Positions 1 to 12,098 of a DNA stretch of 64,000 bases are shown here, in pieces (the first letter of the stretch is position 1; each line of letters opens with the position of its first letter). The position numbers were made by a program, and so were the translations under genes. The stretch is taken from positions 248,001 to 312,000 of the forward strand of contig JAVTVY010017271.1 of NCBI GenBank assembly GCA_036873755.1, given 5' to 3'. The notes below the pieces were generated by a model, which searched no databases, was not told where the DNA came from, and saw nothing but the letters and a program-made list of their open reading frames with translations. The DNA is from Hanleya hanleyi. Taxonomy: Eukaryota; Mollusca; Polyplacophora; Lepidopleurida; Hanleyidae.

Positions 1-182
1 AACTTGAGGTTAAGGAAACAGAAACTCAGGGTTATGTGGTAACTTGGATTTTCTCTTTGATAACTTGAGTTCTCTGTTTGGAAACTAAGGTTTTCGATTC
101 GATAACTGTGAGTTTCTGATTATTTGGACATCTGGCCTTCCATAAACGGGGCCCGAATTCACATGGACGATGATGTCATTTC
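1..182. other. AT-rich left edge, no gene seen
   Basis: Short imperfect repeats of an 'aacttgagg / gaaactaagg' type fill this edge. No ORF, RNA gene or TE terminus was recognised. The duplicated block P begins at about 183, where the sequence first matches 3807 and 28266. Confidence 0.5.
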
Positions 183-356
183 ACACCTTTCATGGCTAAA
201 GAGATCTATCTCAGGACTGTCCCATTCAATTTGTTTATCAGCAGACACAAAGGGCGATTTCACCTCTTTCAGTTATAATGAGCACCTGTATTTTTCAAAT
301 CCATTTGAGGGAAGCAAGGGGTTGAAGGAACTCATATTGTTGTATTTACATGTACT

Positions 357-692
357 TACCCCATCAAATGGGGTGTCAAAAAGTTCTGGATCATTTCCAT
401 GATGATCACACTAAACGGGTGCAAATATAATATCTGACAATGTTTATGTTGGTTAAAATCTCATCCTAGGAATTGGGTAGTTTTTTTAAACCAAATTTGA
501 ATAATAGTTAAATTAGAAATCTTTCTTTCAAATGTATCCACAATTGTCTTTAATTTTTCAATTGGAGTAGATAAATGTGATAATTTGATTTCGACTTTTG
601 AAAGTTATTTGCAAGATTAATACATAAAATTCAATAAATGGTAAATTTTTTGTCCAGGAAGATAATATTGTTCCAGTTACCTCCCTTCACTA
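357..692 (+). repeat. TACCCC-hairpin unit, copy 1
   Basis: First of 15 same-strand copies of a roughly 340-bp unit. It starts with the inverted repeat TACCCC..GGGGTGTCAAAAAGTT, has a mid-block 'atcctaggaattggg' and ends CAGTTACCTCCCTTCACTAG. The head reads CCATCAAATGG here rather than CCAACCAAATGG. Confidence 0.85.
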
Positions 693-1249
693 GTTCACAA
701 GCTCCTATCATTTGCGTACACTTCGCCATTCATAAGTTGATGGGTTGCGAATCATGTATCTCCATTATCGCAGAGCTTTATCCGGGTATTTCACCATATT
801 CTGTTCGGCCTTCATCCAGCGGAGAACAGACTTGAATATATTGGTATGAACAACTTTTGTATCATCCAAGAGATGTAGTAGATCTATAATTTTGAACAAG
901 TAGAACATCACATAACTCGAAAATGGCGGGTTACGTTGGGGTTATGTCTTTGGCTGACGAAGTCACATGGCATTGATTTCTGGAAATTCCCTCTTGCAGT
1001 TGCGGAAAGTAGGCTGTTAAAGGACACACACGATCCCAGGGTCAGTCTTACCGTGTATAGATGACCCAGATGGTTACAGGTTGAAGCCCCTATCTGAGAA
1101 AGGCTCTCAAGAGGCAAGCACAAAAGTTTTTTTTTTTAAGTCTTATCAATTCAACAGTGGAAAACAATAATTTTTCTGACAATTATGTTACAAAAGATTT
1201 CACAATAGTTCACCAAGATATCTTACATTGACATGAAATTACATGCCTC

Positions 1250-2928
1250 CAGGGTTATTCTAGCCCAAAATTGTTCATAAACTCAATTTCAAAATTTTGA
1301 AAACTCATTTTTTTTGCGTGCCTACGGCGTGCCAAGAAATTCTACAAAACTCAATATTTTTGCCTTTTTCATCAAAAAAATGATGAAACTCAATTTTTCC
1401 AATTTTTTCATCGCACCAATTACAGAACTGAGGTTGGTCATATGCTTGGTCATATGTTTACGACACTTCTTCAGAGACCAACAAATACTGACAATTCTAT
1501 TTACATGAATTATATCACAGTCTACAACAACATTGCTAAAATAACTCAGTTTTACGAGATAACTCATTGGCCCAAACCATGACAGGGTGCCGTGTATCAT
1601 CCAACAATTGAAGGCGACATTAGCACGACGTGTCTTCTTAGAGCAACAACAACATATAGAACTGCTGCTGCATTGTCGATCAAGATATAAACTTCGGCCT
1701 AAGATAGTCAGCCGTTCACTTGTTACATGCATGATTTGTGCACTCCGGTACAACCACATCAAACCACAGTACGGCTGTTGTCAGTTAATAGGTTGTTTAG
1801 CATGACCTCATGCTAAAACATACATGCTAGATGCTATAATTATTAATTAATGAAGCTAAATTTTTTACCGTTAACAGAGAAGATTGTGATCGAATATATA
1901 ACCTGGCAACATTCCTGTTTTACAGATTTATACACTCTGAAATACTCTAATAAATATCACCAGAAAAAAATATTTATGAAATAATTATAACATTTTAAGT
2001 TTGCTTTACTTTAATTGAAACATTATGTAAATAATTATGGTAGACAGTAAAACTTGATTTCTGTTTATACAATGCACACACATTGTGTAAACAGAAATCA
2101 AGGGAAAAAACTCTTACTTGTGACCAATATTAAAGATAACTACAGAATTTATTACCCGAATTTTCAACGTCAGGAGTCCCCTCTTATTGAAATCTTCTTT
2201 TATTTCTTTTACACTGACTGAAGATAGGGATTCTCTGTCCACGGCGACGAATTTTGTATGTCCGTCGTCCTCAAGCTACGAGTATTCGTCGACAGTCTGT
2301 GTTGTCGTTGTTGTTGTTGTCAAACAGTGAAGACGTCAAGCGCTCGACCACTTCGCTCAAAAGCGTATCATCAGATAAATGCATGGTTAAATGAATTGAT
2401 TGATAAGGAAACAACTGATCAATAAACTAAAACCACGATGGCTTTGGTACGCGACCGTCAAAAGTGCCGGAGTTAAAACTGTAATGCCACGTGCTTGACA
2501 CGAGGGAATCCTCGCTAGAAAAGGACTGTGCCTCGTTTTGAAATAGGCCGCTTTCCCCAAGAATGTGAACCAAGATGGCGGTTCTTCAGTCGCCTTCGCG
2601 CTGTGACGGTTCATTCGTTTTACTTAGATTTGCTTACTTATTTCTTTTACGACCAATAATTACTGATAATTAAAATACATGCGGCATTATTTATCTCCAA
2701 AATATTGATGCAGGCGGGTCATGCGAAACAACCTATCAACTGACAACTGGTATGTTGTGGGAAAATTCAAATTTTTTTTCGTGCGCGCAAACGGCAAAAA
2801 TCGCAAAACTCAATTTTTTTTTTATCAAAACTCAATTTGAAATTTTCTGCAAAACTCAATATACATGTACATGTATATTGTTTTTCATCGTGGTAACCAC
2901 GATGAAAAAACGGCTAGAAAAACCCCTG
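1250..2928. mobile_element. hAT-like non-autonomous element (CAGGG termini, AAACTCAATTT subterminal repeats)
   Basis: Termini are CAGGGTTATTCTAG on the left and CTAGAAAAACCCCTG on the right, in inverted orientation. Block P at 29310 gives the uninterrupted target (acatgccttgactg), and comparison indicates a 5-bp duplication GCCTC/GCCTT with one mismatch. Both flanks carry repeated (A)AAACTCAATTT motifs. The right one also has a hairpin, catcgtggt-a-accacgatg, at 2886-2905 flanked by T5/A5. A second inverted repeat pairs 1763-1812 with 2715-2755. No transposase ORF is visible. CAGGG ends suggest the hAT superfamily; a 5-bp rather than 8-bp duplication fits the hAT5 subgroup, which is an inference. 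Confidence 0.8.
2304..2322. repeat. GTT microsatellite
   Basis: Short run of gttgtcgttgttgttgttgt inside the hAT-like element at 1250-2928. Confidence 0.8.
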
Positions 2929-3208
2929 CCTTGACTGACTCAAAATATTATATGTAACTTTCCACTGCCTATCTGAAGTTGTCAACTTCTAGTAAATATG
3001 TCTATTTCATTTGGTGTGTTTCTATGATTCTCATTGACTGAGTGACTGTTTGAAACCCATCACCCAATCAGAGATCTGCATAACAGTCGAAGCTGATTGC
3101 AAGTTTGCCAGAGCAACATGGAATGTCTAAACATCACACCAGCCACAAATTTCCTGTGATACAATACAATCAACAATTTAAGACGAGTTTCATATTTCTG
3201 AACTTAAA

Positions 3209-3614
3209 TACCCCAACCAAATGGGGTGTCAAAAACTTAATATTTATCATTGTTATTGTAATTCAGTTATTATTTTTTTTTTGATTGAAATTGTAGTTTA
3301 AGGGCCGCTTCCCATACGGATTTTGCGGTTATTATTTGGTATCTTACAAGTTTTTATGAATGCTAAAGTCTTATCCTAGGAATGGTGCAGTTTAATGGTT
3401 ATATTTGATTAACAGTCACATTAGAAATGTTGCCTTCAGTTATTTTTACATTTGCTTTTCATTTTCATTTGGAGTTCATCGATTCGATCATTGTAATTTA
3501 GACTCTTGGGAAATATTTGCAGAACAAATATATAAAATTAAATAACTGCCCAAATCTTGTCACAAATATGGAAAAGCAAAGGAACATGTTGTTTCAGTTA
3601 CCTCCCTTTACTGG
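3209..3614 (+). repeat. TACCCC-hairpin unit, copy 2
   Basis: Complete copy: head TACCCCAACCAAATGGGG, middle 'atcctaggaatggtg' and tail 'cagttacctccctttactgg'. It carries about 60 bp of extra sequence after the head, including the T-rich tract near 3273. Confidence 0.85.
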
Positions 3615-4128
3615 GTAATGTAGGGCTGTGCAGTGAGTTCTGTTCTTTTGAAAAAAGTGATTTTTGGACGGATTATGAAGCATCTGAATATGATTATGTC
3701 TGATTGTTGTGTTGAAAGTTTAGGGTCAGCCAATGTTAAAATTGATTATTTCTTAAAGTATCAACTTACCTTATACAAGTATATACCCTTTTTTTTTTTT
3801 TTTGGCCACCTTTCATGGCTAAAGAGTTCTATCTCCGGACTGTCCCATTGAATTACATGTATGTGTATGAGCGGATTCAGAGGGCAGTTTACCTATTTTA
3901 GGTAAATGATTCAAAGTTATAGTGTACAAAGGACCCATCAGGGTAGAGCACAAACATGAGCATGAGCACAATAAACAAACAAGCAACAAACAGAATCAGC
4001 ATCAGATCTACATCAATGTGGTGAGTTCAATTTCTGTCAACTCTCGGGCTCTTGGAAAACCAAAATGTATTGTTTTACATATTATATGAGTTAATGTGTC
4101 ATCTTCAAGAGACATGATAAAGATAAAC

Positions 4129-5156
4129 CAGGGGTTATTTTAGACACTTTTCCTTTATATAACTCAATTTCAAAAAGATGAAAAACTCAATTTTTCGCGC
4201 AAAATAAACAACAAAACTCAATTTTTTGGGGTTTTTCATCGCATGCAGTCTGGAAACTCATTTTTTTTATCTTTTTAGTAGGACACTTACAATAAATAAA
4301 TTCGCGACAATTTTTCATCGTGAATGAACATGTCAGTAATGTTATGAAGCTCATCGAGCAAAGTTGCGTGTCATACATAGCTGCATACAAGTTTGTTTGC
4401 TAAGTATACAGTGAGAATAATGTCTGTTTTGTTCGTTTCTTGTTTCTGGGGAAACGTCTTTCAACGTCACACGCATCCAAGTGAAATGTTGACTGAGAGA
4501 GAAAATGCTTGCCCGTTGTCTTGGTTCCGAACTTAACCGAAAACCCCGGAGATTGACGGACAGCGTGTCTCGGAGACCAGACTCATAAGCCACAGCAGTA
4601 TGACAGCAGTGGTTCCCGAGTGGACTAAAAAGAGGGGACGTAACTTTGAAATATCAAAATGGCGGACTAGTTCGATCGTCGAAAACGTCGCCGAACAATT
4701 TGCTTTGAAATGAGAAACGTTCAGGACAATGTCTTTATCGGACCTATACGACTGAAATGAGAACAGTTCAAGACCAGACGTCCTTATCGGAGCTATACGA
4801 TTGAATAATAAAGGTACACAAGTTATCTGTCTGCACATCAGTTACAAATCGTGAGTGCTTATCTCGACTCGAGTGGCGTGGCTGGTCACACGTTTTTTTT
4901 TTCTTTCTCGCGGGGGTTTTGGGGGAGGGGGACGGGAAAACAGACGACGAAACTCAGTTTAGATTTCTCAGAAACTCAATTTATTTCGTAGAAACTCAAT
5001 TTTTCGCACGCCTTCGGCGCGTAAATTCTCAAAATTTTAGAAAACTCAATTTTCGGCAATAAAACTCAATTTACAAAATTTTGCAAAACTCAATTGTAAT
5101 TGTTTTTCATCGTGGCGTGGTTACCACGATGAAAAAAGTGTCTAGAAAAACCCCTG
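4129..5156. mobile_element. hAT-like element inside the LINE, 5-bp TSD TAAAC
   Basis: Begins CAGGGGTTATTTTAGACAC and ends GTGTCTAGAAAAACCCCTG, an inverted pair. It is flanked by TAAAC at 4124-4128 and 5157-5161. Removing it plus one TAAAC rejoins the minus-strand LINE reading frame (..DTDRF|IFIMS..). It has many AAACTCAATTT subterminal repeats and a CATCGTGG..CCACGATG hairpin near the right end. The interior (4390-4860) has no recognised coding sequence. It belongs to the same family as 1250-2928. Confidence 0.88.
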
Positions 5157-5568
5157 TAAACCTATCAGTATCTGTCAAATTCATGAAATCATGAGGGTAT
5201 TTGTGTTCTATATGCTGTATTAGTAATATCCTTTCTGCATTATGTCTATTACATTTCACCACAAAATGTATCTCATTTTCCACAGTAATTACAACTATTA
5301 CATAGACGTTGATGAGCTGGAGTTGGAGGTCTAGTATGCCTTCCAGTCTCAAATTTAAGCTTGTGGTTACCAAGTCTAAACTTGGTAAAGGACTTGCGAT
5401 ATGCTGAATTTTTGCATAAAGCCAAATACGTTTCAAATCTGACTTCGGTTTTGATCAGATCCTAGTTGAGACAGATTATCCTGTAAAGTCTTTAACTGGT
5501 TCTGGAATAATACTTCAAGAGATGATTCAATCCGACAACAATCTGTATTGTCTATGTTCACACTAAGC

Positions 5569-5964
5569 CATCTTCATTTTATCCAGCCAATTTCTACGTT
5601 CTCACTTCGAACCTGCCTTGATTTATCTGGACCCCTTCAATGTTCAAATAACTTATAAATAGACACGAGACGTCACTGACCTCGAAAGCATTTGAAATTC
5701 GAAATGGGTCGCACAAAAGCGTTATTGATTGGCTGACCTAAATTGTGGGCACCTTATTAGGAGGAAAGACGCCGCTAATAGAGGATGATGTCACTCTACG
5801 TGACTTCACTGACCTTCACTCGCAATCGATGTGTACGTTCTGATTGGTTCTTCTGGCGTTAGAAGGTGAAATTTACACCTCGGATTTTGAACACTGAAGG
5901 GGTCAGATAAATCAAGGCAGGTTCGAAGTGAGAACGTAGAAATTGGCTGGATAAAATGAAGATG
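5569..5964. mobile_element. Mutator-like MITE, 9-bp TSD and about 80-bp TIRs
   Basis: The outer arms starting CATCTTCATTTTATCCAGCC are nearly perfect inverted repeats for about 80 bp. The flanks are an identical 9-bp ACACTAAGC at 5560-5568 and 5965-5973. A 9-bp duplication with long TIRs is the signature of Mutator-like elements. It sits inside the LINE remnant at 3905-5999. At 396 bp with no ORF it is non-autonomous. Confidence 0.9.
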
Positions 5965-6071
5965 ACACTAAGCCTGTTGGATAAATAAGAAGTCATAAAT
6001 TGAGCACCTGTATTTTTCAGATCTATTTTAGGGCAGCAGGGGTTGGGGGATCTCATAATGTTGAATTTACA

Positions 6072-6150
6072 TACCCTATTAAACAATACATAAAATTCAA
6101 TAAATAATAAAATTTTTGTTCAGGATGATTTTTTCCAGTTACCCCCCTTA
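6072..6150 (+). repeat. TACCCC-hairpin unit, internally deleted copy
   Basis: The head is degenerate (taccctatta). It jumps directly to the late part of the unit ('acataaaattcaataaat') and the tail 'cagttacccccctta', so about 270 bp of the middle is missing. Confidence 0.65.
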
Positions 6151-6429
6151 GTCCCTGGACTAGAACAGTCAGAAGAGCAATCTTTAACTGGTTCACTGTT
6201 AAAAGAAGAATGCAGCAGCCAACCAGTTCATTTGGTGGATCGTGTTACTTATAGGACTCCACACTTTTGCTTTGACAATTTAATTGGTTTCATCTTACAT
6301 AAGCGATGTTCGATTTCTGGATAAGTATTCATGTGTCATGCAGACGAATGAATACACTATTCCTCACATGATTGAGACAGATATAATACGTCATCAGGGT
6401 TTGGGACATACCATTTAAGACAAAAAGTT
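6151..6429. other. Unassigned spacer
   Basis: No ORF above background, no TE terminus and no RNA gene recognised. It ends where the duplicated block Q begins (tccatatttttggatta). Confidence 0.4.
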
Positions 6430-6444
6430 TCCATATTTTTGGAT

Positions 6445-6787
6445 TACCCCAACCAAATGGGGTGTCAAAAAGTTGATACATTTTTGTTAAATATTCAGAT
6501 TGAGTTTGTATCCGTCAATGTTTATGAATGCTAAAGTCTTATCCTAGGAATGGGACAGTTCAATGGTTATATTTGATTAACAGTCACATCAGAAATGTTG
6601 CCTTCAGTTATTTTCACAATTGTCTTTCATTTTCAGTTGAAATGGATTGATGTGATCATTGTAATTTTGACTCTTGGAAAATATTTGCAAAACAAATATA
6701 TAAAATTGAATGAATTCTCAAATTTTGTCACAAATATGAAAAGCAAAGGAAGATGATTTTTCAGTTACCTCCCTTTGCTGGGTAATG
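6445..6787 (+). repeat. TACCCC-hairpin unit, copy 3
   Basis: Complete copy with head TACCCCAACCAAATGGGG and tail 'cagttacctccctttgctgg'. It is the direct counterpart of 14789-15131. Confidence 0.9.
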
Positions 6788-7482
6788 TAGTGCTGTGCAG
6801 TGATTCCTGTCCAAAAGAAAAACGATTTTTGGATGGATTATGAAGCATCTGAAAATGATTATGGCTGATTCTTGTGTTGAAAGTTCACAATCAGCCAATG
6901 TTAAAATTGATTAATTCTTAAAGTATCAACTTATCTTGTACATGTATATACCTGGCCTTAATATTTCATGATAATCTATCACTGCTCATACAATGGAGTT
7001 TGAGTTAAGTCTATCAATACTACACATTATAGAATCAGTCAGAGAATCGGTTTCTGAGTTTCATTTTAATCCGATTGAGTGTGAGCAGTCATCATCCACT
7101 TGCTGACACCCAATAAACTGCACATGTAAACGGACTACATAGTGTGTATATCTCTAATTGATCACATAGAGAGATCATGTTACTTAAGGCTATCCTCCTC
7201 ATAATTTAATCCCGCTATCAAACTTCAGTAACCCACAATTTAAATGTGTTCTCCCTCTAAAATTATTGAAATAACGAAGAAATAATTAATGGATTTTTCT
7301 GAATGTTTTTGTACCATTTTGTCAACTTCCTGTCCCAATAAATTTGATCACCTCTATAGGTTTTATGGTGGGAAATTTCACTTCCTGTGATTGAATGATA
7401 AGAAGGATTATAATTTCACATGCATCTTTCGGCTGCATTTGAGGGAGGGTGATGTTTGATTTAGGAGTTAATGACCGCCTTA

Positions 7483-7600
7483 GTGAATATTATTATGTAA
7501 TAATTTTTCGATGTTTAGTTTTAGACCGTCAATCAAAGAATCGAGCCGCTACGAGGTCTAAAAATAAACATCGGAAAATTATTACATGATAATAATCACT
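7483..7600. repeat. Foldback inverted repeat
   Basis: 'tgtaataatttttcgatgtt' and the facing 'aacatcggaaaattattaca' form arms of about 40 bp around a loop containing 'gaatcgagccgct'. The same structure recurs at about 16955-17065 and 34345-34452, always upstream of the GC-richer module. It may be a small foldback MITE or part of the larger repeat. Confidence 0.75.
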
Positions 7601-7689
7601 GAGAACTCCATTCTAACATGCACAATTATAAATATTTCCTCATTTCATAAGCGGAATGGGAAATTTTCTGCAAACTTATCCCGTTTTGA

Positions 7690-7880
7690 TGCGAGAATTT
7701 TGTGACTGGTGCAGGCCATGCGCGCGCATTCTGTCCGTTCATGAGCTGCAGCTGTGTGAACTCCGCCCTGAATGGACCAATCGTCGCTCAGCTTTGTGTC
7801 ACTGCGTCACATGAATGAGACATCGTCAGTCAGGCACGTGATTGTAACAGATCACAACAAACGAATGAAGGTTATCATGT
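7690..7880 (+). promoter_or_regulatory. GC-richer module with CCAAT and CACGTG words (promoter-like), copy 1
   Basis: Contains 'ggaccaatcg', 'actgcgtcacatgaatgaga', 'ggcacgtgat' and then the dyad TTATCA-TG-TGATAA. Copies lie at 17170, 34555, 40648 and 44365, each just upstream of a TACCCC unit. The words resemble CCAAT-box, CRE-like and E-box motifs, but no transcript is evident, so promoter function is only a possibility. Confidence 0.35.
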
Positions 7881-7926
7881 GATAATCTCCATATGTTTTG
7901 AGATCTGAACCATGTTAGAATTATTT

Positions 7927-8268
7927 ACCCCAATCAAAGTGGGGTGTCAAAAAGTTGGATAATATTTTTCGTATATGCGAACCTTTACAGTATATCCAAC
8001 CACCTTTATACAGAGTAAAATCTGTCGTAAGAATGGGGCAGTTTAATTATTACATTTCATGAATGATTTATCAGAAATATTGCCTACAAGTATTTCCACA
8101 ATTTTCCTTCATTTTCAATTGTAGTAGATCAATGTGATCATTGTGAACTTAACTCTTGGAAGTTACTTTGAAACATAAATATATAAAATTCAATCAATTG
8201 CCAAATTTTTGTCACAAACTTGGAAAAGCAAAGGAAGATGTTTCAGTTACCTCCCTTTACTAGGTAAT
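7927..8268 (+). repeat. TACCCC-hairpin unit, copy 4
   Basis: Complete. The head is TACCCCAATCAAAGTGGGG: the hairpin arms are kept while the loop differs from copy 3. Confidence 0.9.
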
Positions 8269-10587
8269 TTGTAGGGCTGTGCTGGCTATAGTAAAAGTGA
8301 TGCTTAGCTGATCCTTTTGTTGGAAGTTTGGTTCACCCCAATGTTAAAGTTGATTGATTCTTGAAAGCAGGTACCTATGTTTACAAGTAGATAGTTGGCT
8401 TTAATATATTATTAGGGGTTCAAAATATTACATACATGTAGTCTATCACTAATATACCGGTAATATAATTTAAATAATCCCAGTCAATGCTACATGTATC
8501 TAAAAACAAAAAAAAGTGTGAAACTACCAGAGTTTAGAATCCAGTTGAGGATGAGCAGAGATTTATATTGTTTGGTAGCTTTTGGGAAAAAGTTTAATAA
8601 AAAAAAACGTTACAGAGTTTACATGTACATACATGTAGATAGAAAGAAAAAATATGGAAGGCTTAACTTAGTTACGGTATAAGGATGATGAAATTATATT
8701 AAATTATTTGACAGAGAACAAAAATAAGACATCCAGCATTGAAAATATAAATTAATAATTCAATTAATAATTAAATATATCAGTCAAAAAGCATCACAAA
8801 CATTTACAGAAAGAAAGACAGCCATGAAGTCATGAACAGAAATGGGTGACTTTTTTGTTATGAAAAATAGCATAAGAAATAAACGAACTAGTAGTAGATT
8901 AGAAATTAGCATAACAAAGGAAAGAAAGTAGATATTATATGTAACTTGTGATTACAAAAATGTTTCGAAACATTGGACAACTACGATACAAAGTAACCAA
9001 AAATTGCCCTGTGATGAACAAAGTTGAAATATAATGAGTAAATATTTGACATTGACAACATTATAATATCTAGATAATAAAGAAAAAACGTTGAAACAAA
9101 GAAGGAAGACGTTAATCAAATGAAAACTATAATCTGTGATATTTACTTATACTTCAACCAAATTTAATGGCCAGTTTTGAGATAATCTTCTGTGATTATA
9201 CATGTATATACTTGTTTGAAAATCTGTGGTTTAAGGGCCGCTTATAATCCCATATGGATTTCATGTGCCATCAACTCAATGCTTTATTCAAATTTCATGG
9301 TACAGTTGTTAGTTAAGATCTCTACAAGCACTATATTTTAGAATAAATAACAAATCAGAGATATGTACTGGTAAATATATGTGTTAAAGTGTAACTGTGG
9401 TACTTGTGTAAGTATATGCCATATTCAATATAACGATGTGAATAATAAAACATAGTAAAGTCAATAGCTCCTTAATTTTTATAAGTTTGGCTTAGTTTTT
9501 TATTTGTTCAACTTTTAGTCCACTTTTTTTTTATTTCTTGATTTACGGATTGAAGGCCCCAAAAATTTGGGTCGGTCGGTCGGAAAAAAAAAAAAAAAAA
9601 AATCTCCCTAAAAAAAATGAGCACAACAAAATTAGATTTTTAAATGTTGAAGTAAAATCATGGCCGGTATCTAGTATGCAGGACAGCTGCCTGCTGAATG
9701 TCTGATCAGTGATAAAAGCTTGCATTGTTAACCCATAAAACAAGAAAACGGGATGGAAAGTGATTTGTTGGACGGAATCTGTCTCTTATTATATTCCTGA
9801 AACATTCACACGACACTGTCACTGGGAAAATTTCTACAATCAAAACAGAATAGTTTACTTAAACCTGTAATAGGCTAGGCCAGACCAGACAGGTTAATAT
9901 TAGACAGGTGGACAGACGTACTTAACAAAGACAATATCCCTATGCCCAAGGGTTGAGATTAAAAATCGTAAAACTGAACTAGCCTTGTATAAATTTGTAT
10001 ATGCCACTTTGAAAATGTCTTGAATAATGAAATTCATATCACATATTACTATTGATGATTGAACAGGTTTCGAAAAATTCGTGTAGAACACTTTTGGTTA
10101 CCGGTTCATCATTGAAAATTCAATTTTGGCAAAATATATACGCTATTCGAATATTTGACCGTTTTGATAACCTCCCGCTTTGATAACTTTTTGATCTATA
10201 CACAACCTTGACTTCGGAAGAAGATCTTATTGCTTCTAGGCACTCCTAAGAATATCAAAGACATTTATATTTGCGTGGACGGATTTTTCTCAGTCTCCTT
10301 GTGGGCTCGCACAAACACATACCGCTTGCCAAATGACTGCAGAATCTTCGCAGGAATTATAAGCGTCTGGTCCATCATTCATTATTCAGCCGTCGTCTAT
10401 TAGCTCATTCAGTACTGCAGCTTATCTTAGCTGTCAGCCCCAGATAGTTTTCTTGGCTTGAACCCCACTGCTTCCAGCTCAGGGCAGTCCGTAAAGTCGA
10501 ATAATTATCTCCAAAACAGAAGGCGTGCATGTGTTTTTGTCTGCATTTCAGATCCCAGACATTCTGAAACTTATTGCTTTATGTCCT
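8269..10587. repeat. AT-rich module of block Q, non-coding
   Basis: About 2.3 kb with no convincing gene. It contains A18 after 'ggtcggtcggtcgg' (9571-9602) and several TACATGTA words. Its parts recur at 17729-20048, 37840-39302, 42016-42249 and 44970-46365. The 62-codon ORF at 8494-8682 is disrupted in the later copies, so I do not call it a gene. Confidence 0.75.
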
Positions 10588-12098
10588 TTTTACCCCTCGG
10601 CCAAAATTTGGCCGAAGGGTATTGTCGTCGTCATGTACGTCTGTCCGTCTGTCCGTCCGTCCGTCTGTCCGTCACACCTTTCTCGTTACCAAGATATCTT
10701 CAGAACGACTTACCCTAGGCACACCAAACTTGCAGTGCACATCCGTATGCTTGTGACCCAGAACCCTATTGAATCTGGACCTGATTGGTTAGAAACTTTG
10801 GCAGCCATCTTTAATTTATGCGAAACCATCACAGCTTTCTTGTTACCAAGATATCTTTAGAACGACTTACCCTAGGCACCCCAAACTTGCACTGCACATC
10901 CATATGCTCATGATCCAGAACCCTATTGAATCTGGACCTGATTGGTTCGAAACTTTGGCGGCCATATTTAATTTATGCGAAATCATTAATCTTGTGTATC
11001 TTAGGTACCATTTCTCTGTTCAGTGTGAAACTTGGTATAGATCATCGATGCATCAAGAAACTTAAAGGAATGACCAAACCAGTTTCCCTGATTCGGTGAA
11101 AACCTTGGCGGCCATCTTTAATTTATGCAAAATCTTCAATGATATATATCTCTGATACCATTCAAGTGTTCTATACGAAACTTGGTATACAACATCGATG
11201 TATCAAGAGATCTGCAATGTATAGCCACATCAGTTCCTCTGAGTGGCGGGAAGGATGGGCGGCCATCTTTAATTTATGCAAAATCATTAATGATCTCTAT
11301 CTCTGATACTGTCCGAGTGCTCGATGTAAAATTTGGTATATATCATCGAAGCATCAATAGACTTACGATAAATGACAGTTCTGGCGTTTCTGATTGGGTG
11401 GAGCCTTGGCGGCCATCTTTAATTTATGCAATATCTTCAATGATATATATCTTTGATACCATTTCAGTGTTCTATATGAAACTTGGTATCCAGCATCGAT
11501 GTACATGTATCAAGAGACTTGCAATGAATAACCACATCGGTTCCTCTGAGTGGCGGGAAGGATGGGCGGCCATCTTTAATTTATGCGAAATCATTAATGA
11601 TCTATATCTCTGATCCGGTTCAAGTGCTCATTGTAAAATTTGGCATGCATCATCGATGTATCAATAGACAGTTCTGGTTTTTCTGCTTGGGCGGAAACCT
11701 TGGTGGCCATCTTTAATTTATGCAAAATCTTTAATGATGTTTATCTTTGATACCATTTCAGTGTTCTATATGAAACTTGGTATACAGAATCTATGTATCA
11801 AGAAACTTGCAATGAATAACCACATCAGTTTCTCGGAGTGGTGGGAAGGATGGGCGGCCATCTTTAATTTATGCGAAATCATTAGGGATCTCTATCTCAG
11901 ATAATTTTCAAATGTTCGATGTAAAATTTGGTATACATCGTCGATGCATCAACAGACTTGTGTAATGAATACCGGTTTCTCTGATTGGACGGAAACGTTT
12001 GAGGCCATTTCTAATGGCAAAATTTTTCATAACCTGTATATTTGTTACTTGACTGCTTGGTGTTCCTGAAGTCTTGTTTTAAATTGAATACATTCTGA
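10588..12098 (+). repeat. Hairpin-headed minisatellite element S, copy 1 (about 150-bp units, 9 units)
   Basis: The head is the palindrome ACCCCTCGGCC..GGCCGAAGGGT at about 10590-10620. It is followed by a GTCCGTCC-type run (10640-10675) and then tandem units of about 150 bp marked by 'ggccatctttaatttatg' near 10805, 10959, 11108, 11258, 11408, 11565, 11706 and 11857, with a degenerate ninth near 12003. Overlapping ORFs through it come from the repeat. Copy 2 lies at 20049-21590. Confidence 0.85.

Larger units (their letters stand above)
183..3240 (+). repeat. Segmental duplication block P, copy 1 (interrupted)
   Basis: From about 200 to 1249 and 2929 to 3240 this block matches 28266-29612 almost base for base. 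The second copy lacks the element at 1250-2928 and so gives the empty site. A further partial copy of the block start ('tggctaaagagttctatctc') appears at 3815, so the block is also tandemly repeated locally. Short ORFs inside are not coding: their conservation is explained by recent duplication and they carry no known domain. Confidence 0.85.
3905..5999 (-). pseudogene. Non-LTR retrotransposon (LINE) C-terminal remnant, interrupted by two elements
   Basis: Minus-strand reading gives a recognisable LINE C-terminal region in pieces. One runs from about 5568 to 5470 ('CCRIESSLEVLFQNQ'). The next, about 5459-5325, contains FETYLALCKNSAYRKSFTKF, RLGNHKLKFETG and a CNSCNYC cysteine cluster. After a frameshift, about 5290-5157 contains ENEIHFVVKC and LTDTDRF. 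The frame then continues across the inserted element (left flank 4128 downwards) as FIMSLEDD and ends at a stop near 4008. The 3' UTR runs to about 3905. Such 'fRlgnH.L..E.G...C..C...DEiHFl..C' tails are typical of molluscan and cnidarian LINEs. The 5' end is truncated near 5999, where block P resumes ('gagcacctgta'). At least two frameshifts make it dead. The clade (CR1- or Tx1-like) is not resolved. Confidence 0.75.

Noticed and set aside
8494..8682. 62-codon ORF nearly identical to one at 17955-18143
   Set aside because: The match is explained by the Q duplication. Older copies of the module (near 38060 and 45000) break the frame and no domain is seen.
10458..11613. Long overlapping plus-strand ORFs rich in VCPSVRPSV and WRPSLIYA
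   Set aside because: They are produced by the GTCC run and the 150-bp minisatellite of element S.
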